Source: Apiospora phragmitis
Lineage: Eukaryota; Ascomycota; Sordariomycetes; Amphisphaeriales; Apiosporaceae
Direction: 5' to 3'
DNA length: 64,000 nucleotides
Assembly (NCBI GenBank): GCA_038363925.1
Contig: JAQQWL010000015.1
Coordinates: forward strand, 1,302,001-1,366,000
This document shows, piece by piece, positions 47,841-59,073 of the stretch. Positions within the stretch are counted from its first letter, which is position 1. Each line of letters starts with the position of its first letter. The position numbers and the translations under genes were made by a program. The notes under the pieces were generated by a model. The model made no database searches, had not been told where the DNA came from, and saw nothing but the letters and a program-made list of their open reading frames with translations.

Positions 47841-48541
47841 AGTCATTGGGGCCTCGCCTACGCTAAGAATCTTCTGTGAGGCCTTAGGCAATAGTCATGC
47901 CACGAGTAACTAGATCGTAGACCCCAGGAAGCCAGTTCAGAAAGGGAGAAAGAATTGCAGTTGCTATAGCGCTGTATTCAGAAATGCTTTGCGGTTTCGC
48001 AACTCTGGATACACTTGTGCATTAAGTCGTCGAGTTTCGTAAGTCAGAAGATACCATCAGCTATTCTCGTTGTCCCAATACCAATTATCCCATGACCAGC
48101 TATCTTACTAGGGCCAGCCATCTCGTTACCGGTTATAAGCACCATGATATGATGTTTGCATATCTGCCCAGGGAGTTCAAGACTAAGTCTGGTTGGGTGG
48201 TTTCGTAGCTTATAGCAAGGTAAATTGATCTGGTCGCTAGACGGGTAATACGCCTGTGCTACCAGCAGATGACTCAACAGGCACCAAATATAGGAGGCAA
48301 CCGGTCCAAGATGAGTTTCACATATTTTGATGGTGCGGTAGATACTGGTGTAGTATGTTACAATAGTTTTGACACAGCTCCGCCAGCTCTATAGTCTCTG
48401 GTGCTTTATACATATGATACACGTTCGACAATGGTTGGATACATCGGCAGGCACCGAACCCAGGTTTTGCTCCTGACGGAACGCAGCAACCCCTGAAGAG
48501 CCCACCGCGCCACACCGTAGATACACTTGACAAGCAGCGGT
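47841..48541. other. Intergenic region at the right edge of the repeat block
   Basis: Normal composition resumes. Two small minus-strand open frames (48044-48277, 48318-48584) have no recognisable domain; the second overlaps the 3' end of mL38. A minus-strand stretch at about 48425-48515 has A-box and B-box-like strings but does not fold as a tRNA. Confidence 0.5.
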
Positions 48542-49975
48542 TTATCGACGGGGCATGCCGCGAATTCTCTTGGTGTACTTCCACAAGCTCTTGTACTTAG
48601 GCTTCTGTCGCTTGGCCTCCCAGCCACGAGCCTTCTTCTCGCCCTTGAGCGAGTACACTCTCGCGTGCTTGAACTCGACATCGGCGCCAGGGATGCCCCA
48701 GCGCTCCATGACGCCGGCAGTACCCTCGTCCCAGACGGAGCGGAAAATGTTGAAACCGACGGGGCTGAGAGTGAACTTGTCCTTGAAACTCTTCAGACTG
48801 AAGCCATCGCGGCCGCTGTACAGCTCCTTCAGCTTGGCCAAGTCCAGTGCCTGGCCGGGCTTCTGCTCCAGGATCCAGATCGACATGCGGTGGTACGGGC
48901 ACCCTTTTGGGCGAAAGCGGGCAGCCAAGGAACGACCAGCTGCGTTTCCTTGTTGACCTTGCTCAGGGGAAGAGACGGGTTGTTCGGGGAGATGGGCACA
49001 TTGGCGGCCAGGTAGTGGCAGCGACGCTCGAAACTGTCCGTTTCGGCATTGGGTACATCGGAGTCCATTACCACGACCGACACGAGGCGCTCGCCAGGGT
49101 TGAAAACCTGGACCTTCAAGCTCGGGGGCTTCTCGCTGATGCGGCTGTTGATAATCTCACCCGGACCAGTCTTGCGCTGACGGAAGAACATCTGCACGTC
49201 GACAGTCGGTTCAAACTTGGGCAGCACATCGGGCACAATATTGAGCTGCTCGATACGCTGGGAGATCAGGCGGAAGGGGTAGCCCCTCCATTTGGTCTCC
49301 GCGAGGTGGCGGTAAATAGGCTTGTCCATGTCACCTAGAAGAAAATTAATCAAATAAAGCAGGACTCGGCTAGACGCAGGTTAACGTACCAAGTCCATCT
49401 TCAAACTTCCGCTTGACAATTGGGTCGTTGATATCCACGAGGATCTTGAGTTCCTCGATCCATTTGTTCATGCTCTCAAGCCGCATGTTCCTCTTCGCCT
49501 CTCCTCCAGGATATTGGGCGGCGGGTGTCGCCTCTAGCCTCTTGACCTTGGCAATTTCGCTCGCAAGGGCCTGGAGTTTCTCTTTGCGGTCTTCTTGCAG
49601 AACCCTCCGGGCCTCCTGAAAGCATTGGTATGGCATCTGCTCAAAGGGGACGTTCTCCGAGGTCTGCATGGCGACACGACGTCGCCGTGATCCCACCGGT
49701 GGTGTTCCCTTCTTGAACAGACGGATCTCTTCCCAGTATTGGGTGGCGGTGTCTGGGGTCAGCTTCGGCTGGGATGCAGGCGCTTCCTTCGTTACATCGG
49801 CGGCGGTTGAGCTCGGCGGCGGCACCTGGGCGGCGGGAGGCGTATTTGTCGTCGTCGTAGTGGCTTCCTCTTTGCGGGCGGCACTCTGAGAAAAAGTGCG
49901 AGTGAAGCTGAGAACTACCCGGTCCTGTCGCATAGACCGGGAAATGGGCCTTGCGACCCTCTGGCAAGTGGACAT
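48542..49975 (-). CDS. MRPL35: Mitochondrial large-subunit ribosomal protein mL38 (PEBP-like)
   Basis: Component of the mitochondrial 54S ribosomal subunit with a phosphatidylethanolamine-binding-protein-like domain. Exons 49975-49390 and 49334-48542. The N-terminus ([20 protein letters not shown]) is a mitochondrial presequence, followed by a low-complexity Thr/Pro linker and a helical region. The PEBP-like part holds [20 protein letters not shown] and [17 protein letters not shown]. The C-terminus is basic. The frame breaks at 48902-48904 between [10 protein letters not shown] and CPYHRMSIW; one missing C in the run (G on the coding strand) explains it. For a protein expected to be essential for mitochondrial translation, an assembly error is more likely than a pseudogene. 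Divergently paired with uL4m over 300 bp. Confidence 0.87.
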
Positions 49976-50275
49976 GATTGCCTATTGAACGCTTTACTGG
50001 AGCCTGTGAGGATTGTCGGGAGCTCTAGCAGTAGCTGAGATTCGCTGTCGAAACTTTTCGGAGTTGCGCGACACCAGTGACAGCAATTGGAAGGGGCCCC
50101 ACTTAATTTCTCAAGCCCGCCATCCCGGGCCGCTGAGCAGCTGCAAGGGTCGAGAACATCCAAATTTGCCAAAGTGAAGTGAAGCTCAAGTCGACCATCG
50201 CTCAACGAACCGAGGATTATACCGCCAATCCCACGTCAATTGAGCCTGCGCAACCATACGAGCCGGCAGTCAATC
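49976..50275. promoter_or_regulatory. Bidirectional promoter region of mL38 and uL4m
   Basis: 300 bases between the start codons of two mitoribosomal large-subunit genes transcribed away from each other. Both starts sit in a CAATCATG context. No TATA box seen. Co-regulation is inferred from arrangement. Confidence 0.55.
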
Positions 50276-51309
50276 ATGGCGGGGAAAGGTGCACGCGGTC
50301 TAACAGAGGCCTTTCGGTCTCTGACCCTCTCTACACAGTCATGCGGCCAAGTCTCTTCGGTACGTCTCGGCTCGTTATCTTTCACTTCCTCCAGCTGCAG
50401 GACTGACCATGCAAACCACAGAGGTTGCCTTCAACATTTAGTTGCTCCATGGCGACCGAGGCTACCCTGCCCAGTGCCACGAGCAACCTCACTACCACCT
50501 TCATGACCACACCGTGGCGGCCGTCCCCCGCCGTCCCAGTGACCGTCTACGACTTCCAAACCTACGAGCCCCAGCGCCTCGAAGAATGGTCCTCGAAACA
50601 CCTGCACCTCCCGATGCGCCGGGACATCCTCCACTTGGCCGTGATCTTCGAGGGCGACAACACACGACAAGGTACTGCCTCCTCCAAGACGCGGTACGAG
50701 GTCCGCGGCTCGCACAAGAAGCTGAGGCCCCAGAAGAAGACGGGCGATGCCCGTGTCGGCGACAAGCAGTCGCCCCTGCGCCGCGGCGGTGGCAAGACGT
50801 TCGGCCCCAAGCCGCGCGACTTCGGCACGGGCATGAACCGCAAGGTCTACGACCTGGCGTGGCGGACGGCGCTGAGCTACCGGTACCGCCGGGGCGAGCT
50901 GGTGGTATGCGAGGACGGCATGGAGCTGTCCATGCCGCACGAGTTCGGCGACATGGTCAAGCACGGCGCGCTTCGGCACCAGGACCTCATCGACGGCTTC
51001 AAGGCCAAGTGGGCGCGCCAGGTCCTCGACGGCAACGAGTGGGGCCGCGCTCACGGCCGGAGCACCTTCATCACCACCGACCGGCGCAAGAACCTCTTCA
51101 GCGCCATGGACCTCCTGCCCCAGTACGGCCTGGCCCTCGACCTCGAGGACGTCGACGTCAAGGATCTGCTCACCACGGGCCGCTTGGTCGTCGAGCGCAA
51201 AGCCCTGGCCGAGATGATCAGGAGCCATCAGAGCGATCTGTGCAGCAAGGTCTTCATCAACGGTGTTCGTCCCAGCCCACCCGAGACTGGAAAGATCATT
51301 GTCGAGTAG
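50276..51309 (+). CDS. YML6: Mitochondrial ribosomal protein uL4m
   Basis: Large-subunit protein of the mitochondrial ribosome, uL4 family, about 323 aa. Exons 50276-50359 and 50422-51309, phase 0 join. The first exon (MAGKGARGLTEAFRSLTLST) forms an Arg-containing presequence. The uL4 fold is clear: RRDILHLAVIFEGDNTRQGT, KTRYEVRGSHKKLRPQKKTG, then the loop RRGGGKTFGPKPRDFGTGMN, which in uL4 reaches into the rRNA near the exit tunnel, and LYS-type AWRTALSYRYRRGELVV. The C-terminal part is longer than bacterial L4, as usual in fungi. Intact frame. A long antisense open frame over the second exon is a shadow. Confidence 0.9.
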
Positions 51310-52477
51310 GATAGATAGGCATGACTTGGTGGCTGTGGTTACTTTACAAGCCAATATATGTACTACTATTGTAAATGAGATCTGTATACAAAAGGGGCTT
51401 GCAATAAGGAAGTACAAAACACTATCTCGTTGGTGTTCTAGTACGTAGATCACGAGAATGCCCAGTATTCGTGGCTTAAGTAATTCCACAAGAACAAGTC
51501 GATGTCCGTTTCCTGTAACCACTGGGCGCGGATGAGAATACTTGACATATTGTGGCAGCTGGTGCCGATTTCACAATCTCGAGTTGCACTGTCGGACCTT
51601 TGAAGATATACAATACCAAACAACATCCAAAGTCTCCAGGCTGAATGAATGATGACAGACCGTTCACGATTCACCTTGACACATAGTCGAGGCCCCATCC
51701 TAAATACATACAGTCTCGATTTCTCGTTTTGACTGATGCTTTTCTGAGTGTTATTTTGGTTGATCGGTCAAGCGATATTCTCTACTTTGAGAAAGAAAGT
51801 TCTTTGAGTTGTTGATCAGCATGGTGATAATAAGTCTGTCGAAAAAGCTGGCTCGGCTTCATTCAGCCTTGAGTCTGTACTTCCAGGGTGGTAAGTCTTA
51901 ATAAAAACGTATGTTTTTGTACCATAAGTACCAAATTTTCCCTCTGCGTTCATCCCGGGTGCCCTCCAATGGCATGTCACGCCAAGAGGGAATGCTGAAT
52001 ACGATGCATGGACAGGACCAGGGAGATTTACAAACTGATGTCCCTAATGGTAAAGACTTCCTTGATCTGACTTTCAAGACATACCAACTGACTATGCCGG
52101 ACGAGATATGATCTGGTAACATAGGTGTTCTCAATCTTTTACTGATTTGTCCACTGGCTTTTATGATACAAAAGGAGGTTTTTTATGACCCCCTTAAAGC
52201 TGACCCATCATCTGGTTGACGCAGATGGTGGCAGTCTCTACGATTTCTATGCAAATGAGGAACGCCGCTTCCAAATGCCACACCAAGGGTGCTCTCTGCT
52301 GGCCGAAAAGGCCCCGAGTATTCACCCATCCTACATCCCTCCCATTATTGCTTCAATGTTTCGCTTCTTCATGATTTCCTTTGCGGCGTAACCTCCATGG
52401 GACATATCCTCTGGGATTTTCACACCGGCTTTTGGTTTGTCTACTCCGTTGTCGCTCCACCTCACAAAGCCATGTGC
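51310..52477. other. Intergenic region between uL4m and uS13m (convergent)
   Basis: About 1.2 kb between convergent genes. Several open frames of 60-80 codons (for example 51911-52111 and 52185-52391) lack homology I recognise. No RNA gene seen. Confidence 0.5.
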
Positions 52478-53038
52478 TTAGGTGCCACGGATGCGGTCGC
52501 CACCACCACGCTCCAGCACGTTCAGCTTGCGCGCCGTGATGATCTGGCTGCGGGTATTCTGGCCGCGCACCGGCAAGCCCATGGCGTGACGTCGGCCGCG
52601 GTAGGAGCCCATGTCGCGCAGGCGCTTGATGTTGTCCTGGACGATGCGGCGCGCGTCGTTGTCGATGGTCATGGTGGACAGCTCGGCCGTCAGCGAGACG
52701 ATCGTCTTGGTCGGCAGGCTGCCCAGGCGCGCCAGCGGGTGGATGGTGTACTTGGCCATGATGCGCGCCGAGGTCTGGGGCCCGAGGGAGTAAAAGGACT
52801 CGAGGGCCCTCTATACGCAGCGATATGTGAGCATTTATCATTTCCGCAAGAAGGCGAGCCGGCCGCCATTGGCTTAGGATCCGGGGAGTTGACGGCGGTT
52901 ATCTCGATCGGGGGGTGTCGGACGTACCTTGACCAGCTTTTGGGGGTGGAAGTTGTTTCCCAGAACGAACACCTGGAGGAATGTTAGCAAAGTCCCCTAT
53001 ATGATATGAGTCAATGAAGACAGCAATTTATTTACCAT
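52478..53038 (-). CDS. SWS2: Mitochondrial small-subunit ribosomal protein uS13m
   Basis: Small-subunit mitoribosomal protein of the uS13 family, 126 aa, intact. Exons 53038-53036 (the ATG alone), 52972-52928 and 52810-52478. Spliced start is M|VFVLGNNFHPQKLVK|RALESFYS. Typical uS13 features: LGPQTSARIMAKYTIHP, RDMGSYRGRRHAMGLPVRGQ, NTRSQ and a basic Gly-rich tail. In ribosomes uS13 sits in the head and contacts tRNA and intersubunit bridges. The ATG-only coding exon was chosen because ATG at 53036 is followed directly by GTAAAT and the acceptor TCCTCCAG precedes GTGTTC. Divergent from the cyclophilin gene (about 516 bp). Confidence 0.9.
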
Positions 53039-53554
53039 TTTGAATAAATATCCGACCTGCTACAGGCGCAATTGCAATGTCTATTTATTCAATGTGCTGA
53101 TGCCTCTCGGTCTTGATGCCGATGCTGGACTCTGTCTATGCCCTTCAGGTTCAAAAAGTGTAGTGCATGTGCCATCCGGTTTTATGCAGCTCGGCAGCAG
53201 CTGTTCCTCCATCCAGAAAGCTCTCCAGAAGCCAGCCAACGCGTCGTCTAGCTTATCGATAGCGATAAGGTAGACAAACGAGGGGGGCTGCACTCTGTCG
53301 CAGTGTACAATCGCTGTACACCCGCCCTTGGCTTTGCCTCCCGGACCAATTGAGGGCCTGTTAGGGGTCCAGCTTCAATGGTCGATGGGGTCTTGAAACG
53401 TAGCTTCAATTGCCATACCAGGTCGCCGATTCCCACCCTCCTCTTTCTTCTTTCCTACTTCCTCTTCCCCATTGATCTCTGGAAAGATCACACAATCTCG
53501 ACGACTTTCACTTCACACGACTGAACATCACTTGGACATTGTCAATTGCCCACC

Positions 53555-54670
53555 ATGTTCAACCTGCGCCGACTCGCTATCAGCGCCCTGCTCCTCGTCG
53601 GAGTCAGTATGGTCTTCTTCGCGTCGACCGCTGAGGCTGCCAAGGGCCCCAAGATCACCCACAAGGTCTACTTCGACATCACCCACGGCGATGAGCCCGT
53701 CGGCCGCATCGTCATGGGTCTCTATGGCAAGACCGTCCCCAAGACCGCTGAGAACTTCCGCGCTCTTGCCACTGGCGAGAAGGGCTTCGGTTACGAGGGC
53801 TCTACCTTCCACCGCGTTATCAAGCAGTTCATGATCCAGGGTGGTGACTTCACCAAGGGTGATGGCACTGGTGGAAAGTCCAGTAAGTCATGAATTTGGT
53901 CCAACCTGGCAATCCATAACATGTCGGTGGCTAATTTGTTCTTGCAATAGTCTACGGCGAGAAGTTCCCCGACGAGAACTTCAAGCTCAAGCACACCAAG
54001 CCCGGCATGCTGTCCATGGCCAACGCCGGCAAGGACACCAACGGCTCGCAGTTCTTCATCACCACCGTCGTTACCTCGTAAGTACCTCAAACAGAAACGA
54101 CGCTGCAGAGAAACAGATTAGGTGCTAACAAGCAACCACCAGGTGGCTCGATGGTCGTCACGTTGTCTTCGGCGAGATCCTCGAGGGCATGGACCTCGTT
54201 ACCAAGATCGAGAACTTCAAGACTCTCCCCGGCGACAAGCCCGAGAAGACCATCAAGATCGCCAAGAGCGGAGAGCTGGAGGTGCCCCCTGAAGGTATCC
54301 ACATGGAACTATAAACAGCCCCCCTTTGGTAGCCCCTCGTCTTACCCTGATAGACACGGATTCGCTTCTTCCCCTTTGAGAGATCATCCCCCCTTTGGTT
54401 GCAGCATCGCCCTCGCCCGCTCTCCCTCGTTACTGAGCTGATCCCGCCGCTCCCCTTTTCTGAGAAGAAACTTACGGTAACTCTGCGTGGGCGGGTGGCT
54501 ACTCAAACGAAGAGGAAGCGAACCCTTTGCAGCAGGACACCACCACATCTTACGGACTCTCGGCTTTCCAGAAGGGTGCTTTCTTCGCCGTCTTCGTGGC
54601 TGTCTTCTTCATCTACATGCGCGTCACCAGGCCCAAGACCGACGTCGGCTACGAAAAGACCATGGCTTAA
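53555..54670 (+). CDS. ER cyclophilin B-type peptidyl-prolyl isomerase with an alternative membrane-anchored C-terminus
   Basis: Catalyses proline cis-trans isomerisation in the secretory pathway. Exons 53555-53882, 53951-54077 and 54143 onward. Signal peptide [20 protein letters not shown]. The cyclophilin core is complete: [20 protein letters not shown] (catalytic Arg in FHR), [32 protein letters not shown]. Read through, exon 3 ends [11 protein letters not shown] with TAA at 54312; HMEL resembles an HDEL-type ER retrieval signal. Splicing at 54295 (GAAG|GTATCC) to an acceptor at 54464 or 54467 instead gives a Ser/Glu linker and the helix [15 protein letters not shown] with a short tail ending EKTMA (TAA 54668-54670). 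The downstream frame is open and in phase, so two isoforms are likely. Intact frame. Confidence 0.93.
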
Positions 54671-54963
54671 ATAGTTCACACAGCGAATCAGCAGCAAAAT
54701 TTCAATGCAAATAAAATGGATTTATCCATAACTTATCACTGTTCAATGTAAAAGGGGTGATCAATTATACTGCGAGTTGTGGGGCTTTCCGATGTGCTGA
54801 AGTTGGAAGTGCAAAGTGAAAGTAAAGTTGCCTGCTTCACCTTATTGGGCGCATGGATGCTCCATAAAATTTTCAAAAAAGTCTAGAATCTCTCTATTCC
54901 CATGCGACTGCTGGACCTTCGTGACCAAAGTGATCAAATCATACAAACAACCCAGCCACCAAA
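54671..54963. other. Intergenic region between cyclophilin and TRM112
   Basis: About 290 bases; presumed TRM112 promoter. Nothing else seen. Confidence 0.5.
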
Positions 54964-55697
54964 ATGAAGGTCTTAAGTCTGAACTTCTTGACTTGCGCCG
55001 TCAAGGCCTGCAAGTCTACGACGGGTTCCTACCCGTTGCACCCCAAGGATGCTGAGCTCGTCGAGGATAATCTCGAGGTCAACTCGGAACTGCTTCTCAA
55101 CATAATGCCCCGCATTGATTGGCCTGCGCTGTCTACCACGGCGACTGAGGTAGGTTTTATACTCACTTACAATTCTGCAATGCCCTTGAAGATGCTTGGT
55201 TGGGCTTCTTTGTTCCTGTCAGAGCATGGTGGCAAGAAAGCTCTTGCACTGATGCATGAGTGTTGTTGGTTCATGCTGGAGATATTTGCTTCCACTCTAC
55301 CATCTTGATACACCATATTAGTCGACATACTCTCTTTTGACGTGCATATCTAGAACATATGATACTGCTCACCCCGACTCCTGCTGCGACTATCAGTCTT
55401 CTTCACCTGTTCCCACATTCCTCTTCCTCTAGTATTACACACGCTCATGTCACGTTCGTTGTCTGTTCTCATCACTAACACTCACTCTCTCACTCACAGC
55501 TGGGCTTCCCCTCGCTGCCTGCCCAGCCCCCAACCAAGGAGGAGCTGGAGGCCGACGAGAAGATGCTCCGGGACCTGCACCACCTGCTCATGGAGACGCA
55601 GATGATGGAGGGCAAACTCGTCTGTGGCAACTGCGGCCATGAATACGCCGTCCGCGAGGGTATCGCCAACTTCTTACTGCCCGCCCATCTGGTCTAA
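54964..55697 (+). CDS. TRM112: Multifunctional methyltransferase subunit TRM112
   Basis: Small zinc-binding activator that stabilises several methyltransferases (tRNA, rRNA and eRF1 modifying), cytosol and nucleus, 127 aa. Exons 54964-55149 and 55500-55697 with a 350-bp intron, long for this genome. N-terminal MKVLSLNFLTCAVKACKSTT is the family start, NIMPRIDWPAL the next conserved block, and the C-terminal MEGKLVCGNCGHEYAVREGI / IANFLLP holds the second zinc-site cysteines. The first cysteine pair is in CAVKAC. Both CxnC pairs are present. Intact. Confidence 0.95.
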
Positions 55698-56444
55698 GCA
55701 AAAAGTGGTATCTAGCTACCCTTGTTGTTCAGACCTCAGACCAGTCAGACTCGGCAACTATCGATTATGATGAATGATAATTATGATGGAAATCATTGTG
55801 TCGTCTTCCTCGGGGTGCGTGCTTGCCTCATTCAGTTGATGGATCGTGGTAAAGCGAGAGAAAGTCTGCTGGGAACCAAGACGAAAGGGAGAAGCATCAA
55901 TGAGTGATCTCTCGGACGTGGCACTCGGCCTGGGCGAGCAGAAGGTGCTCTCCCAATACTGAAGGAGTTCAGCCTCTCTCGGGTGAAAACGTACATCGGG
56001 CGGATACGACTGAGGAGGAAGAATGACATGGCTTCATCGTATTAGACGTGTTTAGAAAACAGGCGTTTCAGGTGTCTTTCAGTTGCCTCTCCCGTGCCAG
56101 CGATCGAACAGGATAGGATGTCCATATAGATACACAAGGAAAGGAATTCTAAGACCGTACTTCACTAGCATTTGGCAAATTTGAAATTTCGATACACTAT
56201 CCCGCCCAGAGGCTGCCCGCAAATAAAATGATACACGATGACTTTGTAGAGGGCAATGCATTCCACAGGCCGCCACCTCCGTCTCTAAACACGTAGCTCC
56301 ATCATTCCCTACTATATATGGAGACCTGAGCTTCTTCCGGAATCTCTGATCATACAGTGTCGCTTCATGGACATAATAATATCAACACAACCACCCACTA
56401 CGCTCGAGGGACATGATTCTTAGTACAGCCTAGTTCCCAGCCAT
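55698..56444. other. Convergent intergenic region between TRM112 and BIG1
   Basis: 3' flanks of two convergent genes. Small open frames on both strands without recognisable domains. No gene seen. Confidence 0.5.
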
Positions 56445-57468
56445 CTACTGCTGCTTCTTCTGGGCGGTTGGGCCCATATCCTTGTCAAAGGCAGAGTACG
56501 ACACCTCCAAGCTAGACAGAGCTGAAATGCCAGCCCCGAGGATAGACATAAGCACGATTACAGCAATCAAGCCCATGAAGATACCTGATTTTGCCAATGT
56601 TAGTAGTGGTTTCTTGTTCTTTGCTCTTCACCAACCAAACGTAGTATCATCTTTGAGGGGAGAAGAAGGGAAGTATATAACTTACCGGGTGTGAAGAACT
56701 GGTACTTCTCAAACAACGGCCGCTTGTCCGTCTCGTTGGCCCTCCGGTAGACCCCGTTGCCCAGATCCCGCTTGAGCTCGACCCGCGCCGCATCGACGAA
56801 CTGCGCCTCGTAGCGGCTGTTCTGCTCCTTCTCGTCGGCCGCCTGGGGCACGCCCGCGTACACGACCGTGAAGGAGCCCTCGGCCTCGTACTGCGCGAGC
56901 ACGACGGCGAGGTCGTCGTCGTTCTCCTTGAGAGTTTCGTCATCGCTGGACGTCGTCGGGATCGCCTCGAGCGCGACCTCGTCCACGGAAGCCTCCTTGC
57001 CGCACGACGCCTTGATCAGCTTCGACAGCGCCTTGGTGTCCAGCGCGCCCGCGACCTCGGCGACGGTCACGCGCGAGGCGACCTGCGCGCTCTTCAGGGT
57101 GTGCTGCAGGCGCGGGGCCGACGTCGCGGAGCGCAGGTGCGAGGCGTGCAGGTTGGGCTGGGTGACGATCAGGTAGCGTTCCGTCGGGCAGGTCGAGAGG
57201 ATGTCGGTGGCCAGCTTCGTGACGGAGGCACTGCTCTGGATCTGGGCTTGGTCGTGGATGGCTGAGTCGGAGAGCCTAGTTTGCGTGAAGGGTTAGTTAG
57301 ATGGATGCGATGGATGCGTATATACACTACTGGGGCGGTTTGTTGATGGTGATGATGAGGGATTACGTACTTCGATGTCGAGAACAGAAGGAAGGGCGAG
57401 GTGTTGGAGAAAGCTTGCGCCTCAGCGCAGCAGAGCGCAGCAACGGCTGCGGTAGAGGAGAAATGCAT
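56445..57468 (-). CDS. BIG1: BIG1-like ER membrane protein
   Basis: About 275 aa type I ER membrane protein of the BIG1 family, linked in yeast to cell-wall beta-1,6-glucan synthesis. Exons 57468-57371, 57275-56686, 56584-56445. N-terminal signal MHFSSTAAVAALCCAEAQA, then lumenal FSNTSPFLLFSTSK, a domain with ATDILSTCPTERYLIVTQPN, and YEAEGSFTVVYAGVP. One C-terminal TM helix (GLIAVIVLMSILGAGISAL) is followed by LSSLEVSYSAFDKDMGPTAQ and a KKQQ end, a short cytosolic tail with lysines. The C-terminal block is the most recognisable part. Divergent from NOP12/RRP17. Intact frame. Confidence 0.82.
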
Positions 57469-57931
57469 CGTGATTGTAGAGGGTCGGGGTTGCGTCTCGA
57501 AGGCGTTGATGGGCAAGTTGTTAGATTCGATTCGATGAGAGCTTCACTTCCGGCCGTTGATTGAGCTCCAACCAAGAGTTGACGTCCACATGCTGCTGCA
57601 GTTGCGTCTGTGCGGCAAGTTCCGCTTGGGCCCCCAACACGGCCAATCTGCAAGGCTACTTAGGCATATCAGGTCGGCCAGGTCCCCTGTAAAGTTAGTT
57701 GATTTTAGCGGATTTCAGCGGGCAAGAAAGTCTAGAATTTCTGTAGTAAAGGCATCGAGAAAGCGGCAGACTCGATTATATCACAAACTACAGGAACACT
57801 TCACGAGCATTCGCTTTGGGTACAGTAAATCAATACCCCAGGCTCTAGTCAATACACTAGGGCTGCCTCTACTCTTTTCCCTACTCTTCTGTCAAACTTG
57901 TTTGGAAGCCGGACAACCCAAGCTAGCCAAA
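57469..57931. promoter_or_regulatory. Divergent promoter region of BIG1 and NOP12/RRP17
   Basis: About 460 bases between divergent start codons. No specific motif identified; regulatory role inferred from position. Confidence 0.45.
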
Positions 57932-58687
57932 ATGTTTGCGCGCCCGCGCCCCAAGAAGAATATCCTCCACGCACCATCCAAGAAGCGAAAGAACACCCAT
58001 ACGATCGAGGAAATCAGCTACGACCCCGATGCCCGCTCCGAGTACCTGACCGGTTTCCACAAGCGCAAGCTGCAGCGTGTGAAGAACGCCCAAGAACAAG
58101 CGGCGAAGCAAGCGCGGCAGGAGAAGATTGATGCGAGGAGAGAAAGTAAGCTACGACTTTGTTTTATTTGATTTTTCAAATAGGCTCTTTAGGAAACTAC
58201 GAATCAATGCTAACACTCTTTACAGCACCGCGAAAGTCGCAGGCAAGAAGTAGCGAACCATGTCAAGACCGTCCAGGAGCTCCTACGGACTGCAGACCGA
58301 GCAGGCGGCGCAAATTCAGACGAGGAGCCGGAAGAGGATGACGAGAACAAGCTCGGCGAGGAATGGGACGGTCTGCCTGACGCTCCAGTTGCTTTTGAGG
58401 CCGAGGCAGTAGACCACGAAGATGAGTTCATCGACGACGACAAGTACACGTCCGTTACAGTGGAGTCAGTCAGTGTCTCGAGGGACGGACTATACAGACC
58501 GGAAGAAGAGCAGGCGGCACTGGAGGAGGAAGAGCGCAAAGCCAATGAATCAAGGCGGGCGGCCCAGGGCAAAGTGGAAAAGGCCAAGAAAGCGAAGAAG
58601 CCAAAGTTCAGGTACGAGAGCAAAGCGGACCGGGCACTTGGTGCTCGGAAACAGCAGGCGAGAAAGCGCATGAAAGGGAGAGAGTAA
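57932..58687 (+). CDS. RRP17: Nucleolar protein 12 / RRP17-type ribosome biogenesis factor
   Basis: Nucleolar protein of the Nop25/Nop12 family needed for 5'-end processing of pre-rRNA in large-subunit assembly; about 224 aa. Exons 57932-58145 and 58226-58687. The start MFARPRPKKNILHAPSKKRK is basic. Family core: EEISYDPDARSEYLTGFHKR, then KLQRVKNAQEQAAKQAR, and exon 2 HRESRRQEVANHVKTVQELL. An acidic middle and a Lys/Arg-rich C-terminus (KPKFRYESKADRALGARKQQ) suit nucleolar localisation. The donor AGAAA|GTAAGC gives phase 1 but exon 2 (TTTACAG|CAC) needs phase 0: one extra A (or two missing bases) at the junction, either an indel in the sequence or a splice site I cannot see. Confidence 0.85.
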
Positions 58688-59073
58688 CAGTCGGCGATGC
58701 ACATTCAAGAATTAGAGGAAATATAAGCCGTTAAGGGGGTCATTGTTTGTGTTTCTTGGTATAAGTGATCCTGTGATCAGTCCTGAAATGCGTGGCCTCT
58801 CGGCAATTACATTCTCCTCTAGAACAAAAGACAGAAACCCGTGTCGAGCCGCTGAACCAACAGCCTTGCGAAGAAACCATCGTAGGCCAGCGACGAAATA
58901 ATGCAATGTTTGCTTGGGGCAGACGAAATCCTTCCACACCCATGTATCCTCCAACATCAACAACAACACGCATTCACCCCTTTCTCCTCTCGCGATGCTC
59001 CAATGCAGCCAGCCGGAACCTTGACTCGACCAAGAACTCGTCAGATCCGAATCATGACGGGGGGCGCCGGGGC
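58688..59073. other. Convergent intergenic region
   Basis: 3' flanks of NOP12/RRP17 and tropomyosin. No gene seen. Confidence 0.5.

Noticed and set aside
48425..48515. Possible minus-strand tRNA with TGTGGCGCGGTGG and GGGTTCGGTGCC
   Set aside because: The T-stem and acceptor stem do not pair; may be chance or a distant SINE relic in the mL38 3' flank.
50431..51522. 363-codon minus-strand open frame
   Set aside because: Antisense shadow of uL4m exon 2; no recognisable domain and strongly biased composition.
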